In this document: positions 34,765 through 46,630 of the stretch, one piece after another
Layout: the number at the start of each line of letters is the position of its first letter
Position numbering within the stretch: position 1 is the stretch's first letter
Program-made: the position numbers and the translations under genes
Source of the DNA: Aristolochia californica
Lineage: Eukaryota > Streptophyta > Magnoliopsida > Piperales > Aristolochiaceae
Length of the DNA: 64,000 bases
Direction of reading: 5' to 3'
Assembly (NCBI GenBank): GCA_029961685.1
Contig: JARWKL010000007.1
Span: 7,212,708-7,276,707 of the forward strand
Notes under the pieces: model-generated
What the model was told of the DNA's origin: nothing
What the model saw: only the letters and a program-made list of their open reading frames with translations
Databases searched by the model: none

Positions 34765-37700
34765 TCAGAGGACCTCGTGAGCCTTGCCATAGTACCTGTT
34801 GATGAAAGGGGACTAGAAACAACAGCAACAACATAAATTTAGGGAGAGAGCACAATCAAATAAGTAACATAGAATGCCAGGGCATGAAGATGTAAAAAAC
34901 ATGGACGAACCTTCACGCTAGATATATCTGGAGTGCCAGTTTTCTGTACAGGGTAGAACTTGAAAAACTGCATATTTGTGTATGCTTCTTTAGTTTTCTC
35001 ATCCATCTCTTCAACAGCTTTTTTCCGTGCCTCCTTTGCCTATAGGAATGACATAATGCATTTACATCTTATTACATGGGAAAAGAGTAAAATTTTCAAA
35101 TGTTATGAGAAATGTGCGGCCGCTTTATATACCTCACGTTGTGCTTTTTTTGACTCTTTGACCTTTTCTTTGATAAATTTCTGAACAAACAACAAAAACA
35201 AACTCAGAGTTTGCATAGGACGTAAAGAAACAGGCCACAGTTTATTTCCTATGAATGTGTACCTTAAACTCCTCTTTCTCACTCTCAAGTAAAACTTCAT
35301 CCTTAATTTTTTCATCAGCAAATTCCTGAATTGTACAAACAATTTAAAGAATCAGATAAAATAATATCATGAAAGATGAAACTAACATATTGTTGGAAGA
35401 TATGAATAAGTTGGAGTGTCATTAATGTAATTAGTTTATAATTTTTGTCACTTCTTTACTCTTACTAGGGTGAAGGGTATAATTGTAATATTGATACTTT
35501 TAGCATTAAGGGGGAGGATTAGGACTAAGTACATAACCCTAATTCTCCAACCTCTTTCTCCTTCTCCAAATTCATTACTCTTCTTCTTCTCCTCCTAAAC
35601 CTTATCTCCACAACTCTTCTTCTTCTCACCCCTTAATCCTCTTCTACTTTGATTATACATCATTGAGTCCTAATTTTTAACACATATATGTGAAAATAAT
35701 GTCAAAGTTTCTGAATGAGCATAAATCAGTATCTCATGAAAAATTTAGAAATTCTAGTACCTCCAAGTCATCCATGTCCCAGTCAAAATCACAGACAACC
35801 TGCAGTAGAACGCATTCACCATCAGCAAGTGAGTTCGGCTCTCATATTTGTACAGAATACAGAATAAAAAATAAAAGATTCAGCTGATATCCATTTAGCA
35901 AAATAAAGCTGCCTGCAATTCAGTATTTGGAGTATGTTTTTCACAAGTAATAAAATGAGGCAGCACAGCATAAAATGACTTCTACCCAGTACGATGAAAA
36001 AAGAGATTAGTCAAAAGGCCAACACAATAAAATATTAGCATAAAACTTACAGGAGGTTCTGTCGGATACATAATTTGAACAACAGTGTTCTGTTCTTCCT
36101 CATCCTCCTTTAAAGGGTTGTAGAAATCTAAAATAAAAGATTAACAGACAATTAGTAACAATCTTTAGAGAACAATAACTTTTATAAAAGATATTCCGTG
36201 CATTACATTTCTTTTGATTAAAAGATCTCTAGGAACGAATTCCTTTAGATGCCGATAGATTGTTTGAGTAACGGATGAAAATTAAAATTGCAAGTTTGAG
36301 CATTTTGATTGAATATTCCTTGGTATAGTACAAAGAATGGAAATATAACAGAGACTCAATGAGTGGTTGCAGGATAAAGCACCTCAACTTTATAATTTCC
36401 TAATAGATACTCCTATATACACAGATTGTATGCATGTTTACAAGTGTCAACAGCTTTTTCACAAGTACAACAATACCATTATCGCAAACTAAATAAACCA
36501 AAATACTAGAACATGTGAAACTGCAAACACTCACAAGGTAGGCAATAATCATATTTCTTGATACGATCTATCTTCAAATGTTTCAGGGCTGCCCTGCAAT
36601 AGTTCAAATAAGAGTTGTTGGTAAACTTAAGAATACAAACTGTGGATTGAAGAGAAGATGAGAAAGCAATGTGAAACCAATGATTAGTTTTTCTGTTCTT
36701 TTTCTCATTTCTAATAGTTAAAGAAATGGAATCTGAATCATGCTTAAGATTAAATGATAAGTAAAAAGAAGCAACATACAAAGTAACTCTAAAAGTTGGC
36801 ACCAACTCTTAAGGTCAATAAACAACAATAGTCTATAGTTTATCAAGTCAAGCACAAAAAATAAGAAAAGAAATCAATCAAAAAAGTTCAGATACCTTCT
36901 TTGAGTACAGCTCAATGTAAAAATTTGATGAGACTTAAACCTTTCCACCTGACTAAGCCTGCAAAATAAGGAAAAGAAAATTGATTTAAAAACTGACAGA
37001 AATATGGGTGAAAAGGACCCGAGTTACAACTCAATATCTGCAGTGATACCAACAGGAAGATACCTATCCTCCAAGGGGATATAAGGAACCCAAGCCATTT
37101 TCATTTCCTTCATTGGTATTATTTCTTCATTCTCCCTTTGAACAGATTTTACGCCAATTTTATCAGATGGAGGAAATGGGGACACAACCTGCTCAAAGGG
37201 AAAGAAACAATTGAAACACAAAAGCTAGTCAATAACAAAAACAGATCTATAAATAGATATTAAGTGGGTGTAAGACAAATCACTTGAGATAAATACATCT
37301 TTTTTATAACAAGGAGAGAGAATTCCATTAAGAAAATACCCTAGGCAGCCTAAAGAACAGCAAGGAGATAAAAATACATCTTAAGTAACACCTTGAGCAT
37401 GTAACGGCTTGCTTCAGAAAAAAATAAATTCAATGGCTTGCATTATAGAAGACAACATACTATACTAGTTAGAAGTTGCTTGCACTCAACTGTCTAAAAT
37501 ATACATAAAATTATTAGATGAATGTCCAGATATTAAAGGCAATCTGAGATGTAGTTGATAATATGCCCACATGGCCATAGGGATTGACATGAAATCCCTG
37601 CATGTAGCATAAATGAAGTTCATAATCACTTATGGTTTTGGAGAATCTTGAGACAAATTTGAACAAACGATGGAGGAAAGTAAAGACTACTGGGTGTACC

Positions 37701-40700
37701 CCCACTTGGGAAAAGTGGTTATCAGATAAAATATTTTCATGAAAGTTACACCATCTAAACAATTATAGTTTCAGAAGCCTCAGTTATAGTTAACAACAGA
37801 GAGAGAGCTATCCATCTAATGAATATATAAAATGAGGCAAGCACTACTTCTTGCCCTGCCTCTTACATGCAAGACAAGATATCAAGACTGACCATTAAAA
37901 AACAATAATAAATTAAAAAAAATTAAAAAGCAAAAGTTGAGTAGACTTACAGCAACCACCGCAGGGATGCATATAATCTTTCCTTCACCTTTGATGAAAA
38001 CCATTTGAGCTGCAAAAACCAGAAAAAAAACATTAAATTAAAGTAAAACATGAAATGAGTAGTGGAAAGCTCTCTTACATCTTTTGAAGCACAATGATGC
38101 ATATGTATGCTTCTCTCACAAAAGCTAAACTTGATGTGAACATTTAGAAATGTTCTAAAGATATGGTAACATCAAAAACATCAAACTTAAAGATATAAAA
38201 ATTTAGAAATATATTAAACAAGTAAATTACGTTCAAAATTAATTTAATCAAACAAAAAAGTAAATTAATCAAGATTAAGTATACCTTCTGGACCAAAGCT
38301 AATCAGAACTAGTTGCTTAGAAGAAATGTAATAAATGAAGAAAAATAAATCTTTAGGTGCAATACTCAGGAAGATGTAAAAAACAGTTAAATTTCGAGTA
38401 TACACCATTAAACAGTAACAAAATAAGTAGACAAACATGCCTGAGAAGAAGAAGATCTACATGATCTATGAATGACATTTACTTGGACAATAAATGGAAA
38501 ATAACCTGAAAGATAGCACTTACGTTCAGTACAACCAAAAATGTAAACTCTTTTCCCATGTAGAACTCCCCCTGATTCAAAGGCATTCTGGCCAACAACA
38601 GAAGAAACAGTTAAAAAATAAAAAAATTAATTTAGTCTAATTTCAACAGAAAAATAAAAAATAAAACAAAACAAAACAAAAGAATGGATCCAACCCCCCA
38701 GTCAGGCTGGCCAAAGGTGAATTTTGATGGGAAATCCCAATGAAATCCTGGCCAGCGGGGGTTGGAGGAGTCATAAGGGACTCAGAATATCAAGTATGGC
38801 CGACCTTTTTGAATCCAGCCAGTCATATTGATTCACTAGGCAGAAATTGGATGTATTAGATCCATTATGTGTAAGTCTGGATGTGAGGGGGACTATTGAG
38901 TCGGAAAAAATCGCACAGCAACAAAAGCCCTCCTCAATGGGATCAAGCTATTTGCTCATAATTTCTTAGAACTAGTACTCATAGAAGGAGAGTCAGCTCT
39001 TCTCATTCACTGGCTATCAAAGCAAGGCCGCCACCCTCCTCTCTGTATTTCCAGCCGAGGCTAGGCCTCTTCTATGATTTGAGTTTGTTTATTTATTAAT
39101 GTACCCTAAGTCCCAAAAAAAGGACTACTCCCAAACCTCCAAGTTTGTAAAGTCCCATTTGATCTCATAAACAGCATCCATCTGGTCCCACTGTCATTGG
39201 CAATTGACACACAGTTAGATGCTAACGAAAAATAGTACGATGCAAAAATGATTGATCATATTTATACACTAGGATGTATGCTAATAAAAAAAATTTAAGA
39301 TGCAAAACTGATTGATCATATTGTATAAACTAGAATGTAGCCAATACTTGCTCATTGTGCATGAGTGGAACTCATAAGGCAACATACCAACTGATCAGCC
39401 TCCCATGGAAAGTACATCCATGTACAGAAACCGATTTATCTAATCTGTTTCCACATAAATACTATTACTGAAAGGCTTAAACCATCCATTACCACTATGT
39501 TAACTCTTTCTTTATGATGTCTTCATTTAAAAAAAAAATTATATATATATTTTAATTGGCTTGGTACTGGTATTCAACTTCTTCATAGGCCCAAACATCG
39601 TAAAAAATGGAAATAAATAAGTTTCTTTTTTAATAAGAATCGACATCTCATTGCATTTGAGAATGGGTATGGCTTCTGTCAAAATATTTATATGAATATA
39701 AATGTGACCGAAATGTACGTAGATGGTAAAAAGACACGTTCTTCAGTAAATCATTAAACAGATTACAAATATATTAGCTGGCTAGAGAATCCACGCATTT
39801 AAACTTGGATGATTAACTACATATAACACTTTCCAGTTCTATTTGGGAATTTTAGGTTTTTGAAATTGAAACTTACACCAACAAGATTCCTTAATTTTTT
39901 AATGGAAGAATTTAATTTCAAGTCATCAGAAAGTTTTCCTCTTTTGGCCTATTATAGTAGGTGCTGGAAAAGGATAGGCTTTTTACACACTTGTCATCTT
40001 TAAAAATGAGATGGCCAGATGCCTCAGTGGGATGCTACGGTGTACAGCTAATTTACCTTAGGATAATAAAGGTTAGAAGTTTCAAGTCATTGTCTCTTCA
40101 AATTTACAAAACTCAAGGTACATCTTAATTGTGTAGACAGCATGCAAAACAGTAGATGCTGAAATTAATGACACCATACTTTCTACTTTTACCCATGCCA
40201 TTACCACCGAAAGCAGGACTACACAATAGATCCTTGTATCAGGACCGCACAATACAGATAATTTGTCTGAGTACAGCTGATCACAAAATTTTACAACCCC
40301 AGCCCACATTTTACTTTGAAAAAATAAAAAAGAAATAAGCACAACAAACTTAGACAAAAGCCTACCAAACATGGTAGGTGGTATCACAATACAGAGCAGA
40401 AAGTTTTTCCACCTGCATATAGGTTGTTTTGGCATTACTTTCATTAATAAGTACAATAAAACAGTCTTTTGCATTAAAATTAAGCATTCACTAGTTCAAA
40501 AAAATAAGCACAAGAAAAGAGGAATAAGAGACAAGTGGACACAATGTGTAAGCATGACCAGTTGGAGTGTAATAAATTGGAGGAAGTTTATCTACTAACT
40601 AAGACATCGTTCTTTACCGTTATTTCCGTTGGAATAACTGAATGTAGCAAACTCGTAATGCATGGAAAAGACGAGCAAAATATGGCCGCTCGGGGCAAAG

Positions 40701-41856
40701 TAAATTCAAGAAAACTTCTTCACTAGAAACCAAGTATAGAACATTACTTAAATCTAGCAAGCAGAGACAAGTGACGCATGCACAAACGGATAACTAGGCC
40801 AAAGAACAGAAGACGAAATTCAAAACAAACCTCCGTTCCAACGGGAAACGCTGCTTGCCATAAGTCTTCCTGCAAAGCCAAACACGAATTATAAACATAA
40901 AATAAAGGAAAAACTTGATAGATCAAGCTCCCATATCCACTAAACTAAATAGCGTCTCACTTTCAACAGAAAAGAAAAAAGAAAGAAATGTTAAGATTAA
41001 GTCCCAGAACTTCACATGACAAGATTAATACTGAAAAAAATCAACAGAAGAACCTGACATGAGAAATAATAAAAGTTAGACACAAACTGATCCAACAAAC
41101 TAACATAACTTTCGACTATATCAGCTAAAACAATATTACGAAAAGTAAATTTTCTTCTAACACAAACAACATACTAAATATCAACACCAAATCACAGTAT
41201 TTGAATGACTTCAAGTAACGTAACATTAACTTCAGAAAAGATGACAAAACCACACGTAAGAATACGACTATAAAAAAAAACTCGAAATCACACCAATCTA
41301 TTACACATAAAAGCATCTGAGACAATGATGCTATAAGCCACGAATTATTAAATATTCAGCTAGATTTTCCATGGACCAACAAAATAACAAGAAAAAGAAC
41401 TAACATTTAGATCAAATGGAAGTAAGAAAAGCTCCTCTAACCTTCGACATTTCAGTAATCTACATTTCTACGATCACTCGCAGAAACGCAAGCTAAGACA
41501 GTCAGTTGTAGCAAATATAGAACTCTAACTATACTTCAAAAAAACCACAGAAATCACAATCATGAGAGTCGAGAAGAATTCATGAGCAAAATCCTCAATG
41601 AGAACAAAAATCTTACCTATGAGCCTATAATTCAGCCTAATCTACACAACAAAACAGAAATAAACATCAGAACCGCTCTTACCATATTCCGCTTGTCCTC
41701 GAGAATCTCCGGCTCCTCATTAGATTTCGCAGCAGCGGAAGCCTTCTCTCGCTTTGCTCTACTGGAAGCTTCTTTCTCTCCCTTAGGCAGCTCCTCCGCC
41801 GACTGCTTCCCCACCTTCTGCTCTGCCTTTCTCTTCGTTGCCCTACGTCTTGCCAT
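34765..41856 (-). CDS. HIT4: HEAT INTOLERANT 4-like chromatin protein, complete
   Basis: Fourteen exons in coding order: 41856-41683, 40869-40831, 39190-39137, 38587-38524, 38009-37951, 37188-37064, 36958-36896, 36593-36535, 36127-36051, 35799-35761, 35325-35263, 35180-35133, 35039-34911, 34812-34765; all phases agree, 346 residues. A basic N-terminus rich in Lys/Arg/Ala/Glu (a likely nuclear signal, MARRRATKRKAEQK) precedes the conserved body: EDLWQAAFPVGTE, WDQMDAVYEIKWDFTNLE, KRVYIFGCTE, SPFPPSDKIGVKSVQRE, FTLSCTQRR, YDYCLPYFYNPLKEDE, QIMYPTEPPVVCDFDWDMDD, a Lys/Glu coiled-coil-like segment, and the C-terminus PFINRYYGKAHEVL. These match the Arabidopsis HIT4 family along the whole length. 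Family knowledge: HIT4 is a nuclear protein at chromocentres needed for heat-driven release of transcriptional silencing and chromocentre relaxation. Introns 3 and 10 carry transposons. Exon 3 has a weak donor, GAG|GTTTGG. Confidence 0.93.
35391..35682. mobile_element. Solo LTR with perfect 5-bp target duplication
   Basis: A 292-bp sequence starting TGTTGGAAG and ending TTTTTAACA is flanked on both sides by CATAT (35386-35390 and 35683-35687). It has the makeup of a Copia-type LTR: a TG..CA boundary, and a long CTTCTT/TCTCC pyrimidine-rich R/U5 region. No internal retrotransposon sequence is present, so it is a recombined solo LTR. It lies in intron 10 of the HIT4-like gene, with its pyrimidine-rich side in the plus sense, opposite to the gene. 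Confidence 0.88.
38685..39121 (+). mobile_element. LINE 3' end (RNase H) in HIT4 intron 3, antisense
   Basis: The plus strand reads a WPKVNFDGKS RNase H start (near 38710) and, with stops and shifts, KALLNGIKLFAHNFLELVLIEGESALLIHW further on, the usual LINE RNase H core. The copy ends TACCCTAAGTCCC plus seven A (39115-39121). It is 5'-truncated. The A tail stops 15 bases from HIT4 exon 3 (39137), almost at the splice donor. Confidence 0.75.
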
Positions 41857-43215
41857 TGCAGAACCGACGCAGATAGACTGAGAGAGAAAAAAGGAATTCC
41901 CGGAGCGCGGTCGGCTCGGATTGAAGGAGGCGAAAGCGAGAAATACTGAAACGGAAGAGACGAGAGGCGGAGGGGAGAGAAACGAGGGGGTTTTATGTTT
42001 CTCAGACGACGAGTGGCAGCAGGTTTTCAAATTTTTGTACGGACAGCGCGTGAGATATAAGCCGGATCAGTCGGGCCAAAGGTCGCGTGTTCAAATTGAG
42101 GTGATTTGGATCCTGACCGTCGATCGGGGCCCGTCTCTGACGGATCGGATAATTCTAGAAAATTAGATTAATTTTAAGTTTCAGTATTTGATTTTTGATT
42201 CTGGTATACAAAACACCGCTCTCTTAGGGATAAAATAACTCTCTTTTAAGTCTTAAGTCTGACCATAAAGGGAAGGTTTATTGGAATGTTTCACAGATTT
42301 AAGATAAATTAGCTGTACTATTAAGCCCTAATTAATCTTAAATTACCCCTTTTAGATTAATTTTTTTTTATAATCTCATTCTTTAATAAAAGAACGGGTA
42401 AGGGATATTCTATTACTGATTTACATTACCCGAAAAGGGTATTTTATTACAAATTTATTTAATCAATTATCTATGGGTAACCAAATAAACGGGTAAATAA
42501 ATATTCTATTACTTATATACCATTTGAACCACCATAAGAAAATAATATTAACCGGAAAATAATTTTCTCATTAAAAATTTTCTATTGATATAATTTTGTT
42601 TACTTGTTTTATTGTATTTGTGCCACCATATGGAAAATTAATTATGTAATATTTTTTCTATATTATAATAAAATAAAATTTTAAAAATAATAAAAAATAA
42701 AGTAGAAGTGAGAGGTGATTGACCAAGAATCTCATTATTGCTTATTGGTGTAATTTTTCCAAAACTTCTTATTAGAACAGTAAAAAATTCTTTTTCTTGT
42801 ATTTTATCGAAAAGAGTTTAAGTAGGAAATTTTGTATAAAAAAATGGTACAAACACTGAAATTTTTTGGTCGAATAGAAATTTTTCTACAAGACATTTTT
42901 TCATTTTTTGGTCTTGGAAGTTGAATTGGATTTCTTTTACGGTTTTCCTATATTTTATATCCAATGGAAAGTGAAAGATATCATATTGGTAAAAGAGAAT
43001 ATCCAAAATCTAATACGATACGTTTGATATGTGTAACAAGTATGCATTATCTTCTAATGTTGTAGATATACCCTCGAAATTTTGTACATATGACTCGTTA
43101 TATAAAATGTGTTAAAGAAAAAGGCACCCACCCCATTTTTCAAATATTTCCCAAGCGGGGGTTAGTCCACGATGAACTTGAAATTAAGTGAAAATTTCAA
43201 TTCATCTTAAATGAA
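41857..43215. other. HIT4-like upstream region and AT-rich spacer
   Basis: 41857-42100 is purine-rich, consistent with the leader and core promoter of the minus-strand gene; no clear TATA box. From 42180 the DNA is very AT-rich. Between 42370 and 42520 the words GGGTAA, ATTACCC and TATTCTATTAC recur on both strands, which could be a decayed MITE. No gene is seen. Confidence 0.5.
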
Positions 43216-45684
43216 TTGATTCATCGCATAGAGTTTGAGCCTGGAGCAAGAAAGCCAGCACAAGCACCATACCGGATGGTGCCCAAAGAGCTGGATGAAC
43301 TGCAAAGACAACTTAGCGAGCTACTAGAAGTTGGGTTCATTAGGCCAAGCAAAGCACCTCATGGGGCCCCTATACTGTTTCAGACTAAGAAGGATGGAAG
43401 TATGAGACTGTGCATCGATTATAGGGCGCTCAACAAGGTAACCATAAAGAACAAGTACCTTATTCCCCTTATTGCAGATCTCTTTGATCAGTTGAAAGAG
43501 GCGAGAGTTTTCTCCAAACTGGATTTGCGAAGTGGTTATTACCAAGTTCGGATTGTTGAAGGAGACGAGGGGAAGACTACTTTTGTAACGAGATATGGGG
43601 CTTACGAATTCATGGTTATGCCCTTTGGCCTAACTAACGCACCTGCAACATTCGACACTCTCATGAACAAGGTATTTTCCGAATACTTGGACAAATTTGT
43701 CATTGTTTATTTGGATGACATCGTAGTGTACAACAAGAGTATGGACGAACACAAAGAACATCTTCGAAAGGTGCTCAAGATATTGAGACACAATAAGTTG
43801 TATGTCAAGGAGGAGAAGAGCTCATGTGGGTTACAAGAGGTATCCTTTCTTGGACATTGGATAGGGGGAGGACAAATATGGATGGACAGTAAGGTGGAGG
43901 TAGTGCGTGACTAGTTGATCCCATTCCAAGGTGCGTGAACTTAAGAGTTTTCTTGGTCTTACAAATTATTATAGGAGGTTTATCAAGGGCTTCTCAGCTA
44001 TAGCAGCCCCCTTGACCCACCTCCTCAAGAAGGACCAAAAGTGAAAATGGACGAACTCATGCCAAAGAGCATTCTAGCGGCTAAAGGACACCATGGTGGT
44101 TGAACCAGTGTTGCACCTTGCTCATTTCGGTAAACTGTTTGAGGTACATACAGACACCTCAAACTATGTCATTGGAGGTATACTAGAACAGGACGGACAC
44201 TCAATTGCTTACGAGAGTAGGAAGCTCAATGAAACTAAACAACGGTATATTGTACAAGAAAGAGAGATAATAGCGATAGTACATTGTTTACGTCTTTGGA
44301 GGCACTATCTTTTAGGCTCCAAATTTACTGTAAGAACTAACAACGTCGCATCTAGCTACTTTCTTACGCAGAAAAAGCTCAGTCCAAAGCAGGCCCGGTG
44401 GCAAGATTTCTTGGCTGAGTTTGACTTTCAAAGGATGTATAAGGCAGGGAAGGCCAATGGTGTTGTAGACGCACTAAGCGGGAAGGTGGACGCACCTAAC
44501 TCTTACGAGGAAGAGACCAACCAGAGTTTGGCACATATGGCGCAGTTAGCACCAGCATTATGAGCGCGCGCAGCAGAGGAAGAAATGTGTGTGGCACCTT
44601 GCATTCGAGTGGCTGAAACCCAACATACCACAGCAGCCAACACTTGCTTCACGCGCACCACGTGCAGTATGGTAGCAGTAGAACATAAAGAGGCGTGTGG
44701 CACGCGCGTAGGCGCAGGAGACATGCGCTTTACGCAAGGCGAGCACTCGCACATGAAGAACCATCTTGGTGTAGAAACAGAAAATGGGACTTTGCGGTTA
44801 CGAGCCTTAGCAGCAATTACACAGGTCAGTGCTTCATTGCTAGACAGGATTCACATTGGACTTCGCCAAGACGCACATGCTTACAACATTGTGCAAGTTG
44901 CGGCCTTGGGTGAGACGAGAAGATTCTAGTTTGACGATGGATTGCTTAAGACCAAAGGTAATCAACTTTATGTGCCAAAGTACGATAACCTATAGCGTGA
45001 CCTCATGAGGGAATGTCATGATACCTTGTGGGCAGGACATCCAGGTCAAAGAAGGACATTGGCCTTACTATCTTGTCAGTATTATTGGCCGGATGGAGAA
45101 CGATGTGGAGGAGTTTGTGCGCACTTATCTTATCTGTCAACAAGATAAGATCGAACAACGCAAGCCTAGGGGTTTACTACAACCCTTACCTATTCCAAAG
45201 CGGTCGTGGGAGTCTGTTTCAATGGACTTCATATCTGGATTACGTAAGAAAGATGGGCTGACATCTATCATGGTGGTGGTAGACAGATTAACGAAGTATG
45301 GTACATTCGTAACGGTGTCAAGTGATTGTACAACAAACGGAGCAGCTAGAGCATTCATGACACATGTGGTGAAGCACTGGGGCTTGCCCACAACGATCAT
45401 CAGTGATCGTGACCCCATATTCAAAGAAAAATTCTGGATCGAGTTATTCAAACTATTGGGAACATCTCTAAATTTTTCCACTAGTTTTCATCCTCAATGT
45501 GACGGCCAAACAGAGCAGGTAAATGCTTTGTTAGAACAGTACTTACACCATTTTGTTGCAGCAAATCAGAAAAACTGGCCAGACTTGTTAGACGTGGCCC
45601 AGTTTTCATACAATTTGTAGAAATCAGAATCAATCGGGCACAGTCCTTTCGAGTTGGTGATAGGACGATAGCCTTTGGCGCCCA

Positions 45685-45987
45685 TGTTACAATATGTTAA
45701 AATGTATATTAAATGTAATTTATGTTCAAAAGTGTTGTATAATTTGGGATATGTATATAGGGTTATTTGATTAGGCTTAATGGGATGGGGGGTATTGTCT
45801 GGGCCCATGGGCCATTTTGTAACAGGAAAACCTAAAGCTTAAAAACCTAATGAAAGGGGAAAAATCCCAATAGAAACATTTTGATTCATTGTTCGTCTGC
45901 TTATTTTTTGTCGGGAACCAGAGAGTTCAATGCTCTCTCTTGTTGGTGTTTGGACTGTTCTGTCAGTCCCGTGAGTTTGATTTGTCA
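45685..45987 (+). repeat. Left LTR of the nested Copia
   Basis: 303 bp, TGTTAC to TTTGTCA. By my own eye count it differs from the right LTR at roughly 25-30 positions. Confidence 0.93.
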
Positions 45988-46000
45988 TGGTATCAGAGCT
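45988..46000 (+). other. Primer-binding site, tRNA-iMet type
   Basis: TGGTATCAGAGCT immediately after the left LTR is complementary to the 3' end of initiator methionine tRNA, as in most plant Copia elements. Confidence 0.9.
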
Positions 46001-46404
46001 CCGAAGATTAACCGTCTGAAGCATTTTTGTTTGACGACCTGCGTTGTCCGACGAGTCTTTTTTTGTTTTCGGCATTGATTTCGGGGGTCATTGGAAAAAT
46101 TTGTCAGGTGGTTCCGTTGCCGGAAAAGCTACGAGGGTTCCGTTGCCAGGAAGAGGGTTCTCAGCGGAAGGGGAAACGAAAGGGGTGGTTTTCAAGGGTT
46201 GTCGGAAAGTATTGTCCGAGCTCGGAAAAGTTGTCAGAAATGCTCCACCGGCGGTTTCATCATCGGAAAAGCTCCATCGGTGGTTTCGTTGCCGAATAAG
46301 CTACAACGAGAAGGGGGTTCTCACCGGGAAACTCGCTGGAAGGGGGAACGAAGGTGCGAGGTTTTTTTTTTTCGACCGCGCGTTCGATTAATTATTTGGC
46401 ATAA

Positions 46405-46630
46405 GGTCGTTATGCAATTGGAAAAACTTTGGGGGCCGATTTGCAATTTCTGAAGGTTTTGGGGGCCAATTTGGAATTTCTTAAGGTATGAGGGTGTTTT
46501 TCGAATTTCTAAAAGTTTTGGGGGTATATTTCGGATTTCTGTTAACTTGAAGGCAAATCTTAGATTTCTGAAAGTGTAGGGGTCTATTTGAAATTTCTAA
46601 AAAGTGGGGGTATATTTGGAATTTCTTATC
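46405..46630 (+). repeat. ~30-35-bp degenerate tandem repeat in the Copia leader
   Basis: About six imperfect units between PBS and gag, each with a (T)TTGGGGG..AATTTGGAATTTCT(T)AAG-like pattern; the spacing varies. Upstream, 46090-46330 also repeats a GTTGCCGGAAAAGCT word several times. Confidence 0.75.

Noticed and set aside
44503..44929. Overlapping Cys-rich frames on both strands in the Gypsy
   Set aside because: They lie between RNase H and integrase of the Gypsy pol and show no independent motif.
45988..46000. TGGTATCAGAGC considered as part of a tRNA gene
   Set aside because: There is no cloverleaf; it directly follows an LTR and is the primer-binding site.
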